64,000 bases of DNA from Nansenia antarctica (GCA_963989245.1 OZ022353.1:27257593-27321592), one strand, 5' to 3'. Counted from the stretch's first letter, positions 21,545-32,119 are shown. Notes: generated by a model from the letters alone, not told the origin. Numbers and translations: made by a program.

Positions 21545-21660
21545 CGTACCTCGTTTAGCATATGAATAGAACACCAAGCTCTGGCGTGGCTGGAGGTCTG
21601 AAGACTGCCCGGGGTGGCTGTAGTGTGTTCTGCCCGGTAAAGTCCAGCTCAACTCAAGGT
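21545..21660 (-). repeat. Fragment of the interspersed repeat family A/B
   Basis: It contains TTTAGCATATGAATAGAAC, a TGGCTGTAGTGTGTTCTGCCCGG block and AAAGTCCAGCTCAA, matching 15175-15270. Its presence right beside the DIRS right end, with copy B beside the left end, means both flanks belong to one family. They are not simple continuations of each other, because the same part is present on both sides. Confidence 0.65.
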
Positions 21661-21944
21661 GTACAGATTAATTTCTGTTCAGCACACTGGCACAGGATAT
21701 AACATAAAATTATCATATAATTATCTTCCAATCAGGTTTTATATTATATATATATATTTTTTTTTAAATATATACATATCTCTATATCGTATATCTATGT
21801 ACAACTGTGTCGACCTGATTATATTTGTGTTGTTGTCCTCGTATTGTATTTTATTATTTTGTATACCGATATGGACCTATGTGTCTGAAATAAAGTTAAA
21901 GATTGAGCGCTTATATCAACACCTTCATCTCGTTACCTTCTTTT

Positions 21945-22577
21945 AAAAAGGAAGTATTAGATATAGTCTCTGATCACTGTATTAGATATAGTCTCTGTGT
22001 CAGGTTGGGGATCGCTCTACCTTGGAGCGACCCGTTGGCGCCCCCTATGTTGTGTACTGTTTCTCTGTCTGTCCTAATTGTCTGTGATTGTGAACAGCTG
22101 TGAGTGATTGTCTAGGTCTATTTAGTTCCCCCTGTGTTTTCCCTCTGTGTCGATTGTTCACTTTATGTTGCGTTGTGTGCGTGCGTGTTCCCTTAGTCTG
22201 GTCGCAGCCTTATTGCTCCTCGTATGCCCAGGAGATAAGTATCATATGACTATTGCTAATACTTTGTTTTGCCTTGTTAGGAGACTTGCTTTCTCCCCGT
22301 TTATTTCATCGCTTACTGTGCGGTTTATTATTCCTGTTTGCTCAAATAAAGAGTACCTTTATTTTGGAATCATATCCCTGCATCGTTTCCATTCTGTTCT
22401 GCTCTGCATCTGGGTCCAAACACATTGACTAACCGTAACACTCTGATCACTGTATTAGATATAGTCTCTGATCACTGTATTAGATATAGTCTTTGTTCAC
22501 TGTAGATATAATCTCTGTTCACTGCAGTATTAGATATAATCTCTGTTCACTGCAGTATTAGATATAGTCTCTGTTCA
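21945..22577. repeat. Tandem satellite, ~27-bp unit, split by a solo LTR
   Basis: Units of the type GTATTAGATATAGTCTCTGATCACT occur at 21953-21997 and again at 22441-22577. Later units vary (TTCACTGCAGTATTAGATATAATCTCTG). A retroviral-type LTR at 21998-22440 splits the array. Confidence 0.85.
21998..22440 (+). mobile_element. Solo LTR with 5-bp target duplication
   Basis: The 443-bp unit begins TGTCAGG and ends GTAACA, with CTCTG duplicated at 21993-21997 and 22441-22445. An AATAAAG polyadenylation-like signal is near 22346. No internal retroelement genes adjoin it, so it is the product of LTR-LTR recombination. The family is not assigned. The 5-bp duplication fits Gypsy or related LTR elements. 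Confidence 0.88.
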
Positions 22578-22675
22578 CGACACCTGCTTTTAACATATCT
22601 TCCCCCTGGTCCCTGCTGTGTTATGGACTGTAGCCTATATATTGCCTCTGTTTGCCTTCTGGCCAGGTCGTCATT

Positions 22676-22830
22676 GCAAATGACCCGTACCTCCTGCCCT
22701 GCAGTCAAAATGACCCGTACCTCCTGCCCTGCAGTCAAAATGACCCGTACCTCCTGCCCTGCAGTCAAAATGACCCGTACCTCCTGCCCTGCAGTCAAAA
22801 TGACCTGTACCTCCTGCCCTGCAGTCAAAA
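22676..22830. repeat. Minisatellite, 30-bp unit x 5
   Basis: Five almost identical 30-bp units, each with ATGACCCGTACCTCCTGCCC and GCAGTCAAA; the last has a C to T change. The unit length is a multiple of three, so all six frames stay open across the array and mimic a gene. No gene is called. Confidence 0.95.
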
Positions 22831-22832
22831 GC

Positions 22833-23018
22833 TGTGGTAGACGTGTTTATGGTCACATTGTGGTAGACGTGTTTATGGTCACATTGTGGTAGACGTGTTT
22901 ATGGTCACATTGTGGTAGACGTGTTTATGGTCACATTGTGGTAGACGTGTTTATGGTCACATTGTGGTAGACGTGTTTATGGTCACATTGTGGTAGACGT
23001 GTTTATGGTCACATTGTG
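22833..23018. repeat. Minisatellite, 26-bp unit x 7
   Basis: Seven near-perfect copies of a 26-bp unit (GGTAGACGTGTTTATGGTCA plus CATTGT) follow the 30-bp array with only a few bases between. Near identity of units suggests recent expansion, and the array is likely to vary in length between individuals. Confidence 0.95.
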
Positions 23019-23519
23019 ATAGCCTAGAAGCAGAGAATTCTGCTGTTGATTAATGTTGATTACATTATTAATATTGATATGCTGATTTGCATTCTGCTGC
23101 TATTACTTATTCTATTATTGTTGATTTGCATTCTGCTGCTATTGCTAGGCCGCTATTGCTGCTACAGTTGATTGTTGATTAGTTATTTTTATATCCTGCT
23201 TATTCTATTATTGTTTTATTATTATTATTGCCGAATATGAACCCAACTCTGTTTACTTGTACATTGATGTAATAAAAGTAATGACTTGGCTAGAAATTGT
23301 GACCTGGTACTTTGTTTTATTCTGCAATGACAACATATATCAACATTAAAAAAAGGAACAATATATGTAACTATATAACTATAATTACAATAATATATGC
23401 TATATAACGTGATACAGTAGTATACAATGTGTATGGTAATCATAGCAGAAACCCCACGTAGGCTATAATTATATTATGTTAATAAGTACTACTTCATTAT
23501 TATAGATGGATAGACAGAT
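23019..23519. other. AT-rich spacer with short repeats
   Basis: Low-complexity blocks such as TGTTGATTTGCATTCTGCTGCTATT repeated near 23080-23150, and TTATTATTATTG near 23215. A TTGTACATTGATGTAATAAA motif at about 23258 resembles a LINE-type 3' end that recurs near 24895 and 62040. No gene seen. Confidence 0.45.
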
Positions 23520-24710
23520 AATGAATGAATGAATGAATGGACTTTATTGTCATTGCTACAGTACAGGTACCAAACAACGAAATTTAGGAGGGGTGGCTCC
23601 CCTGGTGTTAGGAAAGGGAAGAAAAAAACACTTTTAAAAAAATCACAAGGGAAGGAGCTGGTTTACATAAATAAAGGCTATGTACACAATCCACTGTACT
23701 ATACTGTACAGATAGACGACTAGGGTTGTCATATTGCACAATAGTATTGTTTCACGTTATTTAAAGTGTCACAGTTTGCAGGCTTGAAATGTACATGTTT
23801 GTGCCTCAGCACTACACCTGATTTTTTCAGTCCAGCAGCTGCCATACAATCCGTCCAGACTGTCCAGGGCCCAGAACTTAGGTCTTTGCTGTGTTCAGGG
23901 CCTGGACGGCCCTGTGGTAGAAGCTGTTCTTCAGTCTGTTTGTCTTAGCGGCCAGGGTCCTGAATCGCCTTTTCGAGGGCAGCCTGGTAAAGTGTACGTG
24001 CCCAGGGTGGGTCGGGTCCCTGGAGATCTTGGAGGCCTTCCTGAGACAGCGTGTGTTGTACAGCTCTTCCAGAGAGGGGAGGGGGGCGCCGGTGATCTTC
24101 TGTGCTGTTCTCACGACTCTCTGTAGCGCATTTCTCTCCGCTGTTGTGCAGCTGGAGAACCAGTTACAGATGCCGTAGGTGAGGATGCTCTCCACTGCGC
24201 CGCGGTAAAAGGTCACCAGTATCTCCTGCTTGCTGTGTTCCTTCCTGAGGCATCTCAGGGTGTATAGCCGCTGTTGTGCCCTCTTGATGGTGCCTTTTGT
24301 GTTGTCCTTCCAGGTCAGGTCATCCCGCATGTGATGTCCCAGGAATCGGAGGGTTGAGACTCTCTCCACGCTCTCTCCGTCGATGAGCAGGGGCTGGATC
24401 TCGGACTTTTTCCTCCTGAATTCTACGATGATTTCCTGGGTCTTTGACTTGTTCAGCAGCAGGTTGTTAACCTTGCACAGCTTGCTCAGTTGCTCTACCT
24501 CATCCCTGTACGCCGCCTCGTCCCCCCCCGAGATACATCCCACCACGGTGGTGTCGTCTGCAAACTTTACGATGTAGTTGCTGGGGTGGACGGGGGTGAA
24601 GTCGTAGGTGTAGAGGTTGTAGAGGATGGGGCTTAGCACGCAGCCCTGGGGGGACCCAGTGCTGAGGCTGAGGGCTGTGGAGGTGTGGGGGCCCACCCGC
24701 ACCCTCTGGG
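23520..24710 (-). mobile_element. Rex1-like LINE, 5'-truncated, minus strand
   Basis: The 3' end at the left is marked by (GAAT)n at 23523-23539 and the minus-strand text CAATGACAATAAAGTCCATTC just inside it, the usual fish LINE ending. The reverse transcriptase frame runs from the truncation point near 24706 to the stop at 23878. Confidence 0.8.
23878..24702 (-). pseudogene. Rex1-like reverse transcriptase, open but 5'-truncated
   Basis: The 274-codon frame has no internal stop. In order it shows SLSTGSPQGCVLSPILYNLY (residues about 12-31), the catalytic box FADDTTVVG (about 48-56), NLLLNKSKTQEIIVEFR, the LRFLGHHM motif (about 117-124), KRAQQRLYTLRCLRK, and the C-terminal HPGHVHFTRLPSKRRFR and FYHRAVQALN. 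The N-terminal endonuclease and first RT motifs are missing. The name Rex1 is a family-level judgement from these motifs and the tail. Confidence 0.85.
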
Positions 24711-24846
24711 TGCAATGACAATGAAGTTGAATCTAAGTTGAATCTAAGTTGAATCTAAGTTGAATCTAAGTTGAATCTAACTTAGATCAACTTGAATCTA
24801 AGTTGAATCTAAGTTGAATCTAAGTTGAATCTAATCTAATCTAATA
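24711..24846 (+). repeat. LINE 3' tail with (GTTGAATCTAA)n array
   Basis: TGCAATGACAATGAAG at 24712-24727, a plus-strand LINE 3' end, is followed by about ten copies of an 11-base unit GTTGAATCTAA, with one inverted-looking interruption near 24780-24790 (CTTAGATCAACTTG). It sits back to back with the truncated 5' end of the minus-strand LINE. Confidence 0.8.
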
Positions 24847-26079
24847 TTTTGAACCATATGCTGTCCAAGTCTACAAGAATTGTATTCTGTGTACCCGTAC
24901 ATTGATGTGATAAAAAGCAATTCTGATTATGATGCACATCAAAAAGCTATCAAAAATATATTTTACTGCATGTCTTATTGTCGGAACATACAGTTAGGTC
25001 CATATATATTTGGACACAGACAGAATTTTGGTTATTTTAGGTGTTTACCGAAACATCTTCAAATTACAGTTATATAATAAATATTGGTTAAAGTGCAGAC
25101 TCTCAGCTTTAGGGTAAGGGCATTCACATCCAAATTGAAGGAAGGGTTTAGGAATTACAGCTCTTTAATATGGAGCTCCCTCTTTTTCAAGGGACCAAAA
25201 GTAATTGGACAATTGACTCAAAAGCTGTTTCATGGGCCAGTGTGGGATATTCCTTCATTATTTCTTTATCAATTAAGCAGGTAAAAGGTCTGAGTTGATT
25301 CCAAGTGTGGCATTTGCATTTGGAAGATGGTGCTGTATACGCACAACATGCAGTCAACGGAGCTCTCAATGCAAGTGAAACAGACCCTCCTTACGCTGCA
25401 AAAACAAACAAAAAATTTATCAGAGAGATACCGGGAACATTAATAGTGGCCAAATTAACTATTTGGTACATTTTGGGGAAAAAGGAACGCTCTGGTGAGC
25501 TCGGCACCACAAAAACATCTGGACATCCATGGAAGACAAGAGTGGTGGATTATCACAGGATCCTTTACATGGTAAAGAAAAACCCCTTCACAACATCCAG
25601 CCAAGTGAAGAACAGTCTCCAGGAGGTAGGCATATCATTATCCAAGTGTACCATAAAGGGAAGACTTCACATTAACAAATACAGACGGTTCACCACAAGG
25701 TGCAAGCCATTCATAAGCCTCAAGAATAGAAAGGCCAGATTCAGTGATGCCGGTAACGCGATACTAAGTAACGTGTTACTCTAATCTGATTACTTTTCCC
25801 AGTAACGAGTATTCTATCGCGATACTATTTCCAAATCAGTAATCGGATTAAAGTTACTTATTCAAGTGACTGTGCGTTACTATTGCGTTACTACCTCATA
25901 ACTTAGGCTAAATGCAGTATTTCTTTGTAATGTTCGATAGTAAACAAACATTTATTGCTTTTCTCGCGTCTTGGGGAGTGACGTCAGTGCTCACGTTTTC
26001 AACACGAGGTGCAGCAGAATCGCTCACGTGTATCACCACGCTGATTGCACAGTGTAAACAGAAGCGTATAGCCTACACA

Positions 26080-28193
26080 ATGGAGCGAGAACAGAGATAT
26101 GCGTTAAATAGCTGGAAATATAGGGATTATTTTGAGTTTGTGTCAGCAAAGGATGACAAGAACATAAATGTTCGTTGTACACTCTGTGCTGGAAAGAAAA
26201 TATTGTCCTGTGGTAAAACCACAACATCAAATTTAAAGAAACATTTGGAATCTCAGCACAGCACAGTCAAGCTCGCGGAGAAAGTCCCAGAGACCGCGCC
26301 TCGACTTCTGCGGGAGGTCCCACACCGCTCAAGCAACAAAAGCTGGACTTCAGTAGGCCTACAAAATCACAACCTGTAAGTGTGGGAGAGTTGAATAAAT
26401 TGGTCGGGCGGTATGTTGTAGAGGAAATGCTGCCCATAAACACAGTTGACTCGCCCTCTTTCCGTGCCATCATTAACAAGATCCCCACTACTACCAATGC
26501 CGAGCTACCTCACAGAACATCTTTTTCTTCGTACTTGGAGAAGGAGTATGCAGAGATGGAAAAACATCTGAAGGCTGCGCTGAACGAGGTCGACTATGTG
26601 TCAACTACAGCGGACATTTGGACAGCTAACAATAGGAGCTATATATGGGAGTAACGCTCCACTGGATTAGTAGATCCACATTAGACCGCAACAAGGCTGC
26701 ATTGGCGTGTAGGAGAATCCGCGGTAGACACACGTATGATGTTATTGGTGCAGAAATCGAAAACATTCACTCTTCATATGGACTAATCAACAAAGTAGTA
26801 GCAACAGTGACAGATAATGGATCTAACTTTGTCAAGGCATTTCAAGTCTATCAGCCTGCTGTCACAGAGTCCGATGATGAGACGGTGGAGGAGGCCACGG
26901 ATGATGTCACTTTTTTAGATGTGTCAGAAATCCTATCAGCTGAGGATGATAGTGATGGCCAGCTGATTCTTCCCCCGCACCAAAGGTGTGCTTCACATAC
27001 CCTCAACCTTATTTCTACAAGTGATGTGGAGAAGTACATCACTTCCAAACCAGAGAGCAAGGCTGTGTATAGGAGCAGCACAGCAAAATGCACAGCTCTC
27101 TGGACGAAAGCAAGCCGATCTACCGTTGCGTCAGAAACGGTGGAGGAGGTTAACAAAAGAAAGCTCCTGGTACCGACATCCACAAGGTGGAATTCCTTTT
27201 ACGAAGCCATAAAGAGAATCGCAGAAATCCCCACGAATGAGCTGACTACTCTGTGCAACAAGCTGGGAGTGAAGTGCTTCAAAGACCAGGAGTACCAGTA
27301 CCTGCATGAGTACTGTACCGTCATGAAGCCTCTAACTATAGCACTGGATATCCTACAAGGTGACTGTCCGTATGGGACTTTACTGCCCACACTTGAAGTC
27401 CTGATGCAGAAGACCCTTGCTGTGAAAGACACCCTATCCAAGATGACTGCAGGCCTTCCAGATGCCATAGTGCAGGTATGCTATGTTGTTCCATCTTAAA
27501 GATAAATAAATACATTTTCATTGCACTATTCATGAACATGGAGCAGAGTCACACCATACTGCAGTATGTAGGTTGTCAGTTGCACAAACTAATTGCATAC
27601 ATAATTAGTAAATAAAGGTATAAATAATAGACCTTATAGGCTACAACTAGATAATAATAAACATATCAAATTATATCTTTCAGGCTATCCAGACTCGTTT
27701 TGCCAGTGTGCTGGACAACAAAGATGCCCTTCTCGCAGCTGCTAGTTGTCCAAAATTCAAACTCCGATGGCTGAGAGATGAAGGTAGGAGGGAGCAAGTA
27801 AAGGAGCTTCTCACAGCAGAATGTCGCAAAACTGCTCCTGCAGCACAGAGCCCTGCCAGTGTACCCACCACGACTGCCAACCAAGGCGAGATGGACTTTT
27901 TTGCTTTTGAGGCGGAGCCAGAGGAGACCTACTCGGCAGAAAAGGAAGTCATGGACTACTTGAGGTCAGGGCATGAGCTTCAGATTCTGAATCAGTATCC
28001 AAACATTAAGAACATTTTCTTGAAGTATAACACTCCAACCCCATCTAGCGCTCCTGTAGAGCGGCTCTTTAGTCTGGGAGGTTTGGTGCTCACGCCTAGA
28101 AGGAACAGACTTTCTGACAAGAGGTTTGAGAAGCTTCTGTTAATGAGATACAACCACTGGTTTACTCGCCCCTTTCCACTGTTTCACTCATAG
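26080..28193 (+). pseudogene. hAT transposase with N-terminal BED finger, two frameshifts, one intron
   Basis: It starts MEREQRYALNSWKYRDYF at 26080. The BED finger shows C-x2-C (VRCTLCAGK) and H-x4-H (LKKHLESQHS). The catalytic core includes ADIWTANNRSY (26613-26643), TDNGSNFVKAF (26811-26843) and the CASHTLNLI motif (26988-27014). The dimerisation domain near the end reads SSAPVERLFSLGG (28045-28083). A single-base frame change lies near 26295, and a two-base AT expansion shifts the frame at about 26642. An intron with canonical GT...AG runs 27476-27683, and the frame is preserved across it. Apart from the two shifts the gene is open, which suggests recent inactivation. Confidence 0.88.
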
Positions 28194-28268
28194 TGTGTTC
28201 ATGGCCTCCATAGCGTGTTCATGGCCTCCATAGCGTGTTCATGGCCTCCATAGCGTGTTCATGGCCTC
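28190..28268. repeat. 20-bp tandem repeat x 4 at the hAT transposase stop
   Basis: Four units of TGTTCATGGCCTCCATAGCG, starting right at the transposase stop codon (28191-28193), lie in the 3' UTR of the hAT element. Confidence 0.9.
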
Positions 28269-29573
28269 CTTCCAGTCTTGACAGCTGAGTTCACTCTTCA
28301 TTGATAAACTCAGACTCACCCAGTTTAGGATTAGGATTATATTAGGATCATATCTGAATGGTCAGGGTAGGTTTTAGGTTTTGTGAAACCACTCCTTGCT
28401 AGTTACTGTGTTAAATAAAGATTATATTTATTTTATTGTTTAAAAACAAGTATTTATGTTGGGTGAGGCAAAGAAAGACTCTTTATTTTGTTGTTTTAAG
28501 TTATTGTTTAAAGTTTAATTATGTAATTTAAGTTACTGTTAAAATAAAGTGAGTTTTGGCAAAACCAGTTTTCATTTTTATGTTGCGGGGGGGGGTCGGG
28601 TGCCTAGGCAGCTGCCAATAGTAACTTAAAAAGTAACTAGTAATCTAACTTAGTTACTTTTAAAATCAAGTAATCAGTAAAGTAACTAGATTACTTTTTA
28701 AAGGAGTAATCCGTAATCAGTAATCAGAATACTTTTTCAAAGTAACTGTGGCAACACTGGCCAGATTAGACTTTGCCAAAAAAACATCTAAAAAAGCCAG
28801 CCCTGTTCTGGAACAGCATTCTTTGGACAGATAAAACTAAGATCAACCTGTACCAGAAGGATGGGAAGAAAAAAGTATGGAGAAGGCTTGGAACGGCTCA
28901 TGATCCGATGCAAACCACATCATCTGTAAAAAATAAAATAAATGTGGAGGTAGTGTGATGACATGGACATGCATGGCTTCCAATGGCACTGGCTCACTAG
29001 TGTTTATTGATGATGTGACAGAAGACAGAAGCAGACGGATGAATTCTGAAGTGTTTAGGGATATTCTGTCTGCTCAGATTCAGACAAATTCAGCAAAGTT
29101 GATTGGATGGCGCTTCACAATACAGATGGACAATGACCCAAAGCATACTGCGTAAGCAACCCAGGAGTTTTTTAAGGCAAAGAAGTGGAATATTCTGCAA
29201 TGGCCGAGTCAATCACCTGATCTCAACCCAATCAAGCATGCATTTCACTTGCTGAAGACAAAACTAACGGCAGAAAGACCCACGAACAAACAACAACTGA
29301 ACACTGCTGCAGTAAAGGCCTGGCAAAGCATCACAAAGGAGAAAACCCAGCATTTGGTGATGTCCATGGGCTCCAGACTTCAGGCAGTCTTTGCCTGCAA
29401 AGGATTCTCGACAAAGTATTAAAAATGAACATTTTATTTAGGATTATGTTAATTTGTCCAATTACTTTTGAGCTCCTGAAAATAGGACTGTGTATAAAAA
29501 TGGTTGCAATTCCTAAATGTTTCATACAATATTTTGCATCTCGATTGTTTCATTTCAAATCCATTGTGGTGTA

Positions 29574-30140
29574 GTAATACTATAATATATAATATAGCAG
29601 TTATCTGACTGTGCCTATCTGTGGATTATTATTTACAATTAGTAGTCTCCTGAGAGGAGCGAGTCTTTGATTTGTATCTTATTTTTTAATGCTATAAATA
29701 GCCTACACTTGATGAACTAGTGCTGTGATATTATTGATCGTCTTAGAAACATTGTGTTTCCCCCGCTCCACCATGTCCGAATGGAAAGGGATAGAAACAT
29801 CAGTACAACCTTACATTTTGGAGTCCTGGGAGGTGCGGGGAAATGTTTGGTTGGAAGGGGGAGAGCTTGCTGGATAACTTGTCACGCCTTTGTTTGTTGA
29901 TCGGAAACTAACAAGAAACGATCATCAAGAATAAGATGACCCTCCCCCATCAACCATTACACCAACTCCAGCCCCCTGCCAAGGTGTGTGCGTGTGTGTT
30001 GTGGTGACCACCAGGTTACACACCACCCAGGCAGGAGACGACACGGAGAAAGAGTTGCAATTCAGCCCACCAGGCGTATTTAATTAGAAAAAGGAGTTTC
30101 AATTAAAGAAAGAGATATAGTCCAACTTAAATTCGCCTCC
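29574..30140. other. Unassigned stretch
   Basis: It contains a (TG)n-poor region around 29985-30005 and a GGTTACACACCACCCAGGCAGG block at about 30012-30035. The latter is reminiscent of LTR sequence, but no ends or TSD could be defined. Confidence 0.35.
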
Positions 30141-30149
30141 ATTTAATGT

Positions 30150-30560
30150 GGGTAATAAGCGGGTTATTGAATAGGCCAAAATAGCCATCCCACACCCTCC
30201 AGTATAATTCAGAGCATGTCATTCTATTGAGATGCTAAATTCTGACAGAAACACACAAATGACACACTTATTTACTTCTTAGTGTCAACAATTTGTATGT
30301 CATTTTTGATGCTGCTACGTTCTCACGTTCAAGTTCAGCGTGCACCACATTATAGCCTGTTATAGTCTGACACATTGTTGTCATGGCAAGAGAATACCGA
30401 GATTTGTAGCAAGAGAAACCGGCGTAGTATAACCTTACATTTTGGAAACTCTGAAACATGCAACAAGAAATGGTCCAAAGTGTGGCTTCATGTCACAAAG
30501 AAAAATGACAACATTGCTACTTATAAAAATGCATATGTTCCTATGTGCAGAGAAGCAGAG
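30150..30560 (+). repeat. Interspersed repeat family A/B fragment with BED-like coding trace
   Basis: GCGGGTTATTGAATAGGCC at 30157-30175 matches the family A/B block near 15087. Further right, the plus strand at about 30468-30545 encodes KWSKVWLHVTKKNDNIATYK. This is the start of a BED-type zinc finger (Trp...Phe/Val positions), close to the one at 55080, but the cysteine/histidine half is lost. A decayed hAT relative is likely. Confidence 0.55.
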
Positions 30561-30565
30561 AAGCA

Positions 30566-30567
<2 letters not shown>

Positions 30568-30614
<47 letters not shown>
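30568..30614. repeat. (AC)n microsatellite
   Basis: An uninterrupted AC run of about 22-23 units. The apparent open frames across it on both strands are artefacts of the dinucleotide repeat. Confidence 0.97.
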
Positions 30615-30615
<1 letters not shown>

Positions 30616-31398
30616 CACAACAGCGGAAAACCACAAATACATTATCAAGCGGCGAAAATACACTTGATTGCATCATATACTGTAATATAAATATAATTGT
30701 ATTTGTTCCATGTTGCATGGAAATGTGTTGATGATTACAGACATAATCAAATGTAGGCTACTTCAATTACTTTGCTGCGGTAGCTAGAGCATGCAACACA
30801 CAACTGGGAGACATACTGTACAGTTTATCATTCATCAGTTTATCATCCTCAACGACTGTTTTAGAAAGCGTCATCTCTTTAGATGCCGAAAAGGCCTTTG
30901 ACCGGGTAGAATGGAACTATTTATCCTTTACCCTAAAGAAATTTGGCTTTGGAGAACACTTTATTTCCTGGGTACAATTACTGTACACGTCCTCACAAAC
31001 ATGCATATGCACCAACACTATCAGGTCCAAATTCTTCCCCTTGACACAGGGGACACGCCAAGGGTGTCCATTGTCGCCCCTCTTCTCCATAGCTATTGAG
31101 CCTTTGCCCATAGCACTTAAGACCTATGGACTAATCCCAGGCATCAGTGTCCTTGTATGCGGACGACCTGCTACTTTACGTATCGGACCCAAAAATAGCC
31201 ATCCCTCATATCCTAGACACTCTCAAAACTTTTGGTACGTTCTCTGGGTATAAGCTAGATATAGGAAAAAGTACATTTTTATCAGCTGGTAGGGGATATC
31301 ACACAGTCTGATTTGCCATTCACCCTTTCCCCGACAACATTTAAATATTTACGAATCAACATTTCCCAAAGAATATTATTATTACTTTAAAATGTAAT

Positions 31399-31600
31399 GT
31401 AAAGGGCTCTGCACACAGCGTGCGATTTCTGTTGCGCGTCAACGTTCCATAATTTCCATTGTTGTTATGAATGGAATCGAATTTTCGCCGTGCGGGGCCG
31501 TGTGCATTGCGATGCGACGTTCTCATAGACTTCCATTCAAACTTCAAAATGGAACGTTGACGCGCAACAGAAATCGCACGCTGTGTGCAGAGCCCTTTAC
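31399..31600. mobile_element. Foldback MITE, ~52-bp terminal inverted repeats
   Basis: The left end GTAAAGGGCTCTGCACACAG at 31399 is exactly mirrored by the right end finishing GAGCCCTTTAC at 31600, and the match runs for about 50 bases to AACGTTCCAT. Only about 100 bases lie between the arms. No clear target duplication was found, so the superfamily is open. Confidence 0.9.
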
Positions 31601-32119
31601 TCTCCCTCTCTAAAAGCTTTGGTATGTCACACCAACAGACTTAAGCCCAAGCAACACACTAATAACCCAATAGTGATATCCACAGAATCTGGCAACAAAT
31701 CAAACAACACTTTGACAGGGATACGCTCCCCCTTAATACTCCAATATGCAATAATGAGCTGTTCAAACCTGCTAGGATCGATGCCAGATTCTATCTTTGG
31801 GACAGACAAGGTCTTAGCACAATTGGTGATTTCTACAGGAATGGCACAAATTCGGCACTTCATTAAATGAAAAATGACAAGACGACACATTTGGCTCTCA
31901 TATGACCTCCTAGCTCCAGATATACCCCCGGCTTTGATGAGGATTAAGACAGAATGGGAAACAGAACTGGTCACTGTCATATCTGATGAGTAGTGGACAG
32001 AGGCATTGGAGGAAATACAATCTTGTACATCTTGTGCAAAATTCCATCTAATACAATTCAAAATAGTTCATAGAGCACACTACAGTAAATCTAGACTCGC
32101 CAAGATATACCCGAATATA

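Larger units (their letters stand above)
25742..28759 (+). mobile_element. hAT transposon with intron-containing transposase and 8-bp TSD
   Basis: The ends CAGTGATGCC (25742) and GGCAACACTG (to 28759) are near-perfect inverted repeats, and GCCAGATT is duplicated at 25734-25741 and 28760-28767. Subterminal regions are full of short GTAAC/GTTAC and AGTAACTAG-like motifs in both orientations (25755-25890 and 28620-28750), likely transposase-binding repeats. The transposase gene occupies 26080-28193. It inserted into a Tc1 transposase gene. Confidence 0.93.
25345..29421 (+). pseudogene. Tc1 transposase, interrupted and mutated
   Basis: A cut-and-paste DDE transposase acting at TA sites. The N-terminal helix-turn-helix part includes KKNPFTTSSQVKNSLQEVG at about 25570-25630 and TTRCKPFISLKNRKAR just before the hAT insertion. 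After it, LFWNSILWTDKTKINLYQ (28805-28858) holds the first catalytic Asp, and QMDNDPKHTA (29124-29153) the second. A stop follows at once (TAA at 29154), and the third catalytic position is Lys in LNPIKHAF (about 29224-29247) where the family has Glu. There is also a frame change near 28935-28955. The copy is inactive several times over. Confidence 0.88.
24991..29573 (+). mobile_element. Tc1-like transposon, split by a 3-kb hAT element
   Basis: The left inverted repeat begins CAGTTAGGTCCATATATATT next to a TA dinucleotide (24989-24990). Coding parts flank the insertion (25381-25733 and 28768-29421). The right end is missing: sequence stops resembling Tc1 at about 29573, just after ATCCATTGTGGTG, and no matching right terminus follows. 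With hAT 25742-28759 and its duplication set aside the element is about 1.56 kb, typical for Tc1. Confidence 0.88.

Noticed and set aside
21545..21660. Right flank of the DIRS element as the direct continuation of the left flank (a clean insertion site)
   Set aside because: Both flanks contain the same part of the repeat family rather than adjoining parts, so the pre-insertion site cannot be rebuilt from them.
22623..22892. Repetitive open frames on both strands (62-93 codons)
   Set aside because: They are created by a 30-bp minisatellite whose unit is a multiple of three; there is no start context or non-repeat coding sequence.
22676..23018. Could the two regular arrays be a CRISPR?
   Set aside because: Units are directly abutting with no variable spacers, and the DNA is clearly from a vertebrate.
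30375..30731. 118-codon frame through the AC repeat
   Set aside because: Half of it is the translated dinucleotide repeat; only the short BED-like trace before it is meaningful.
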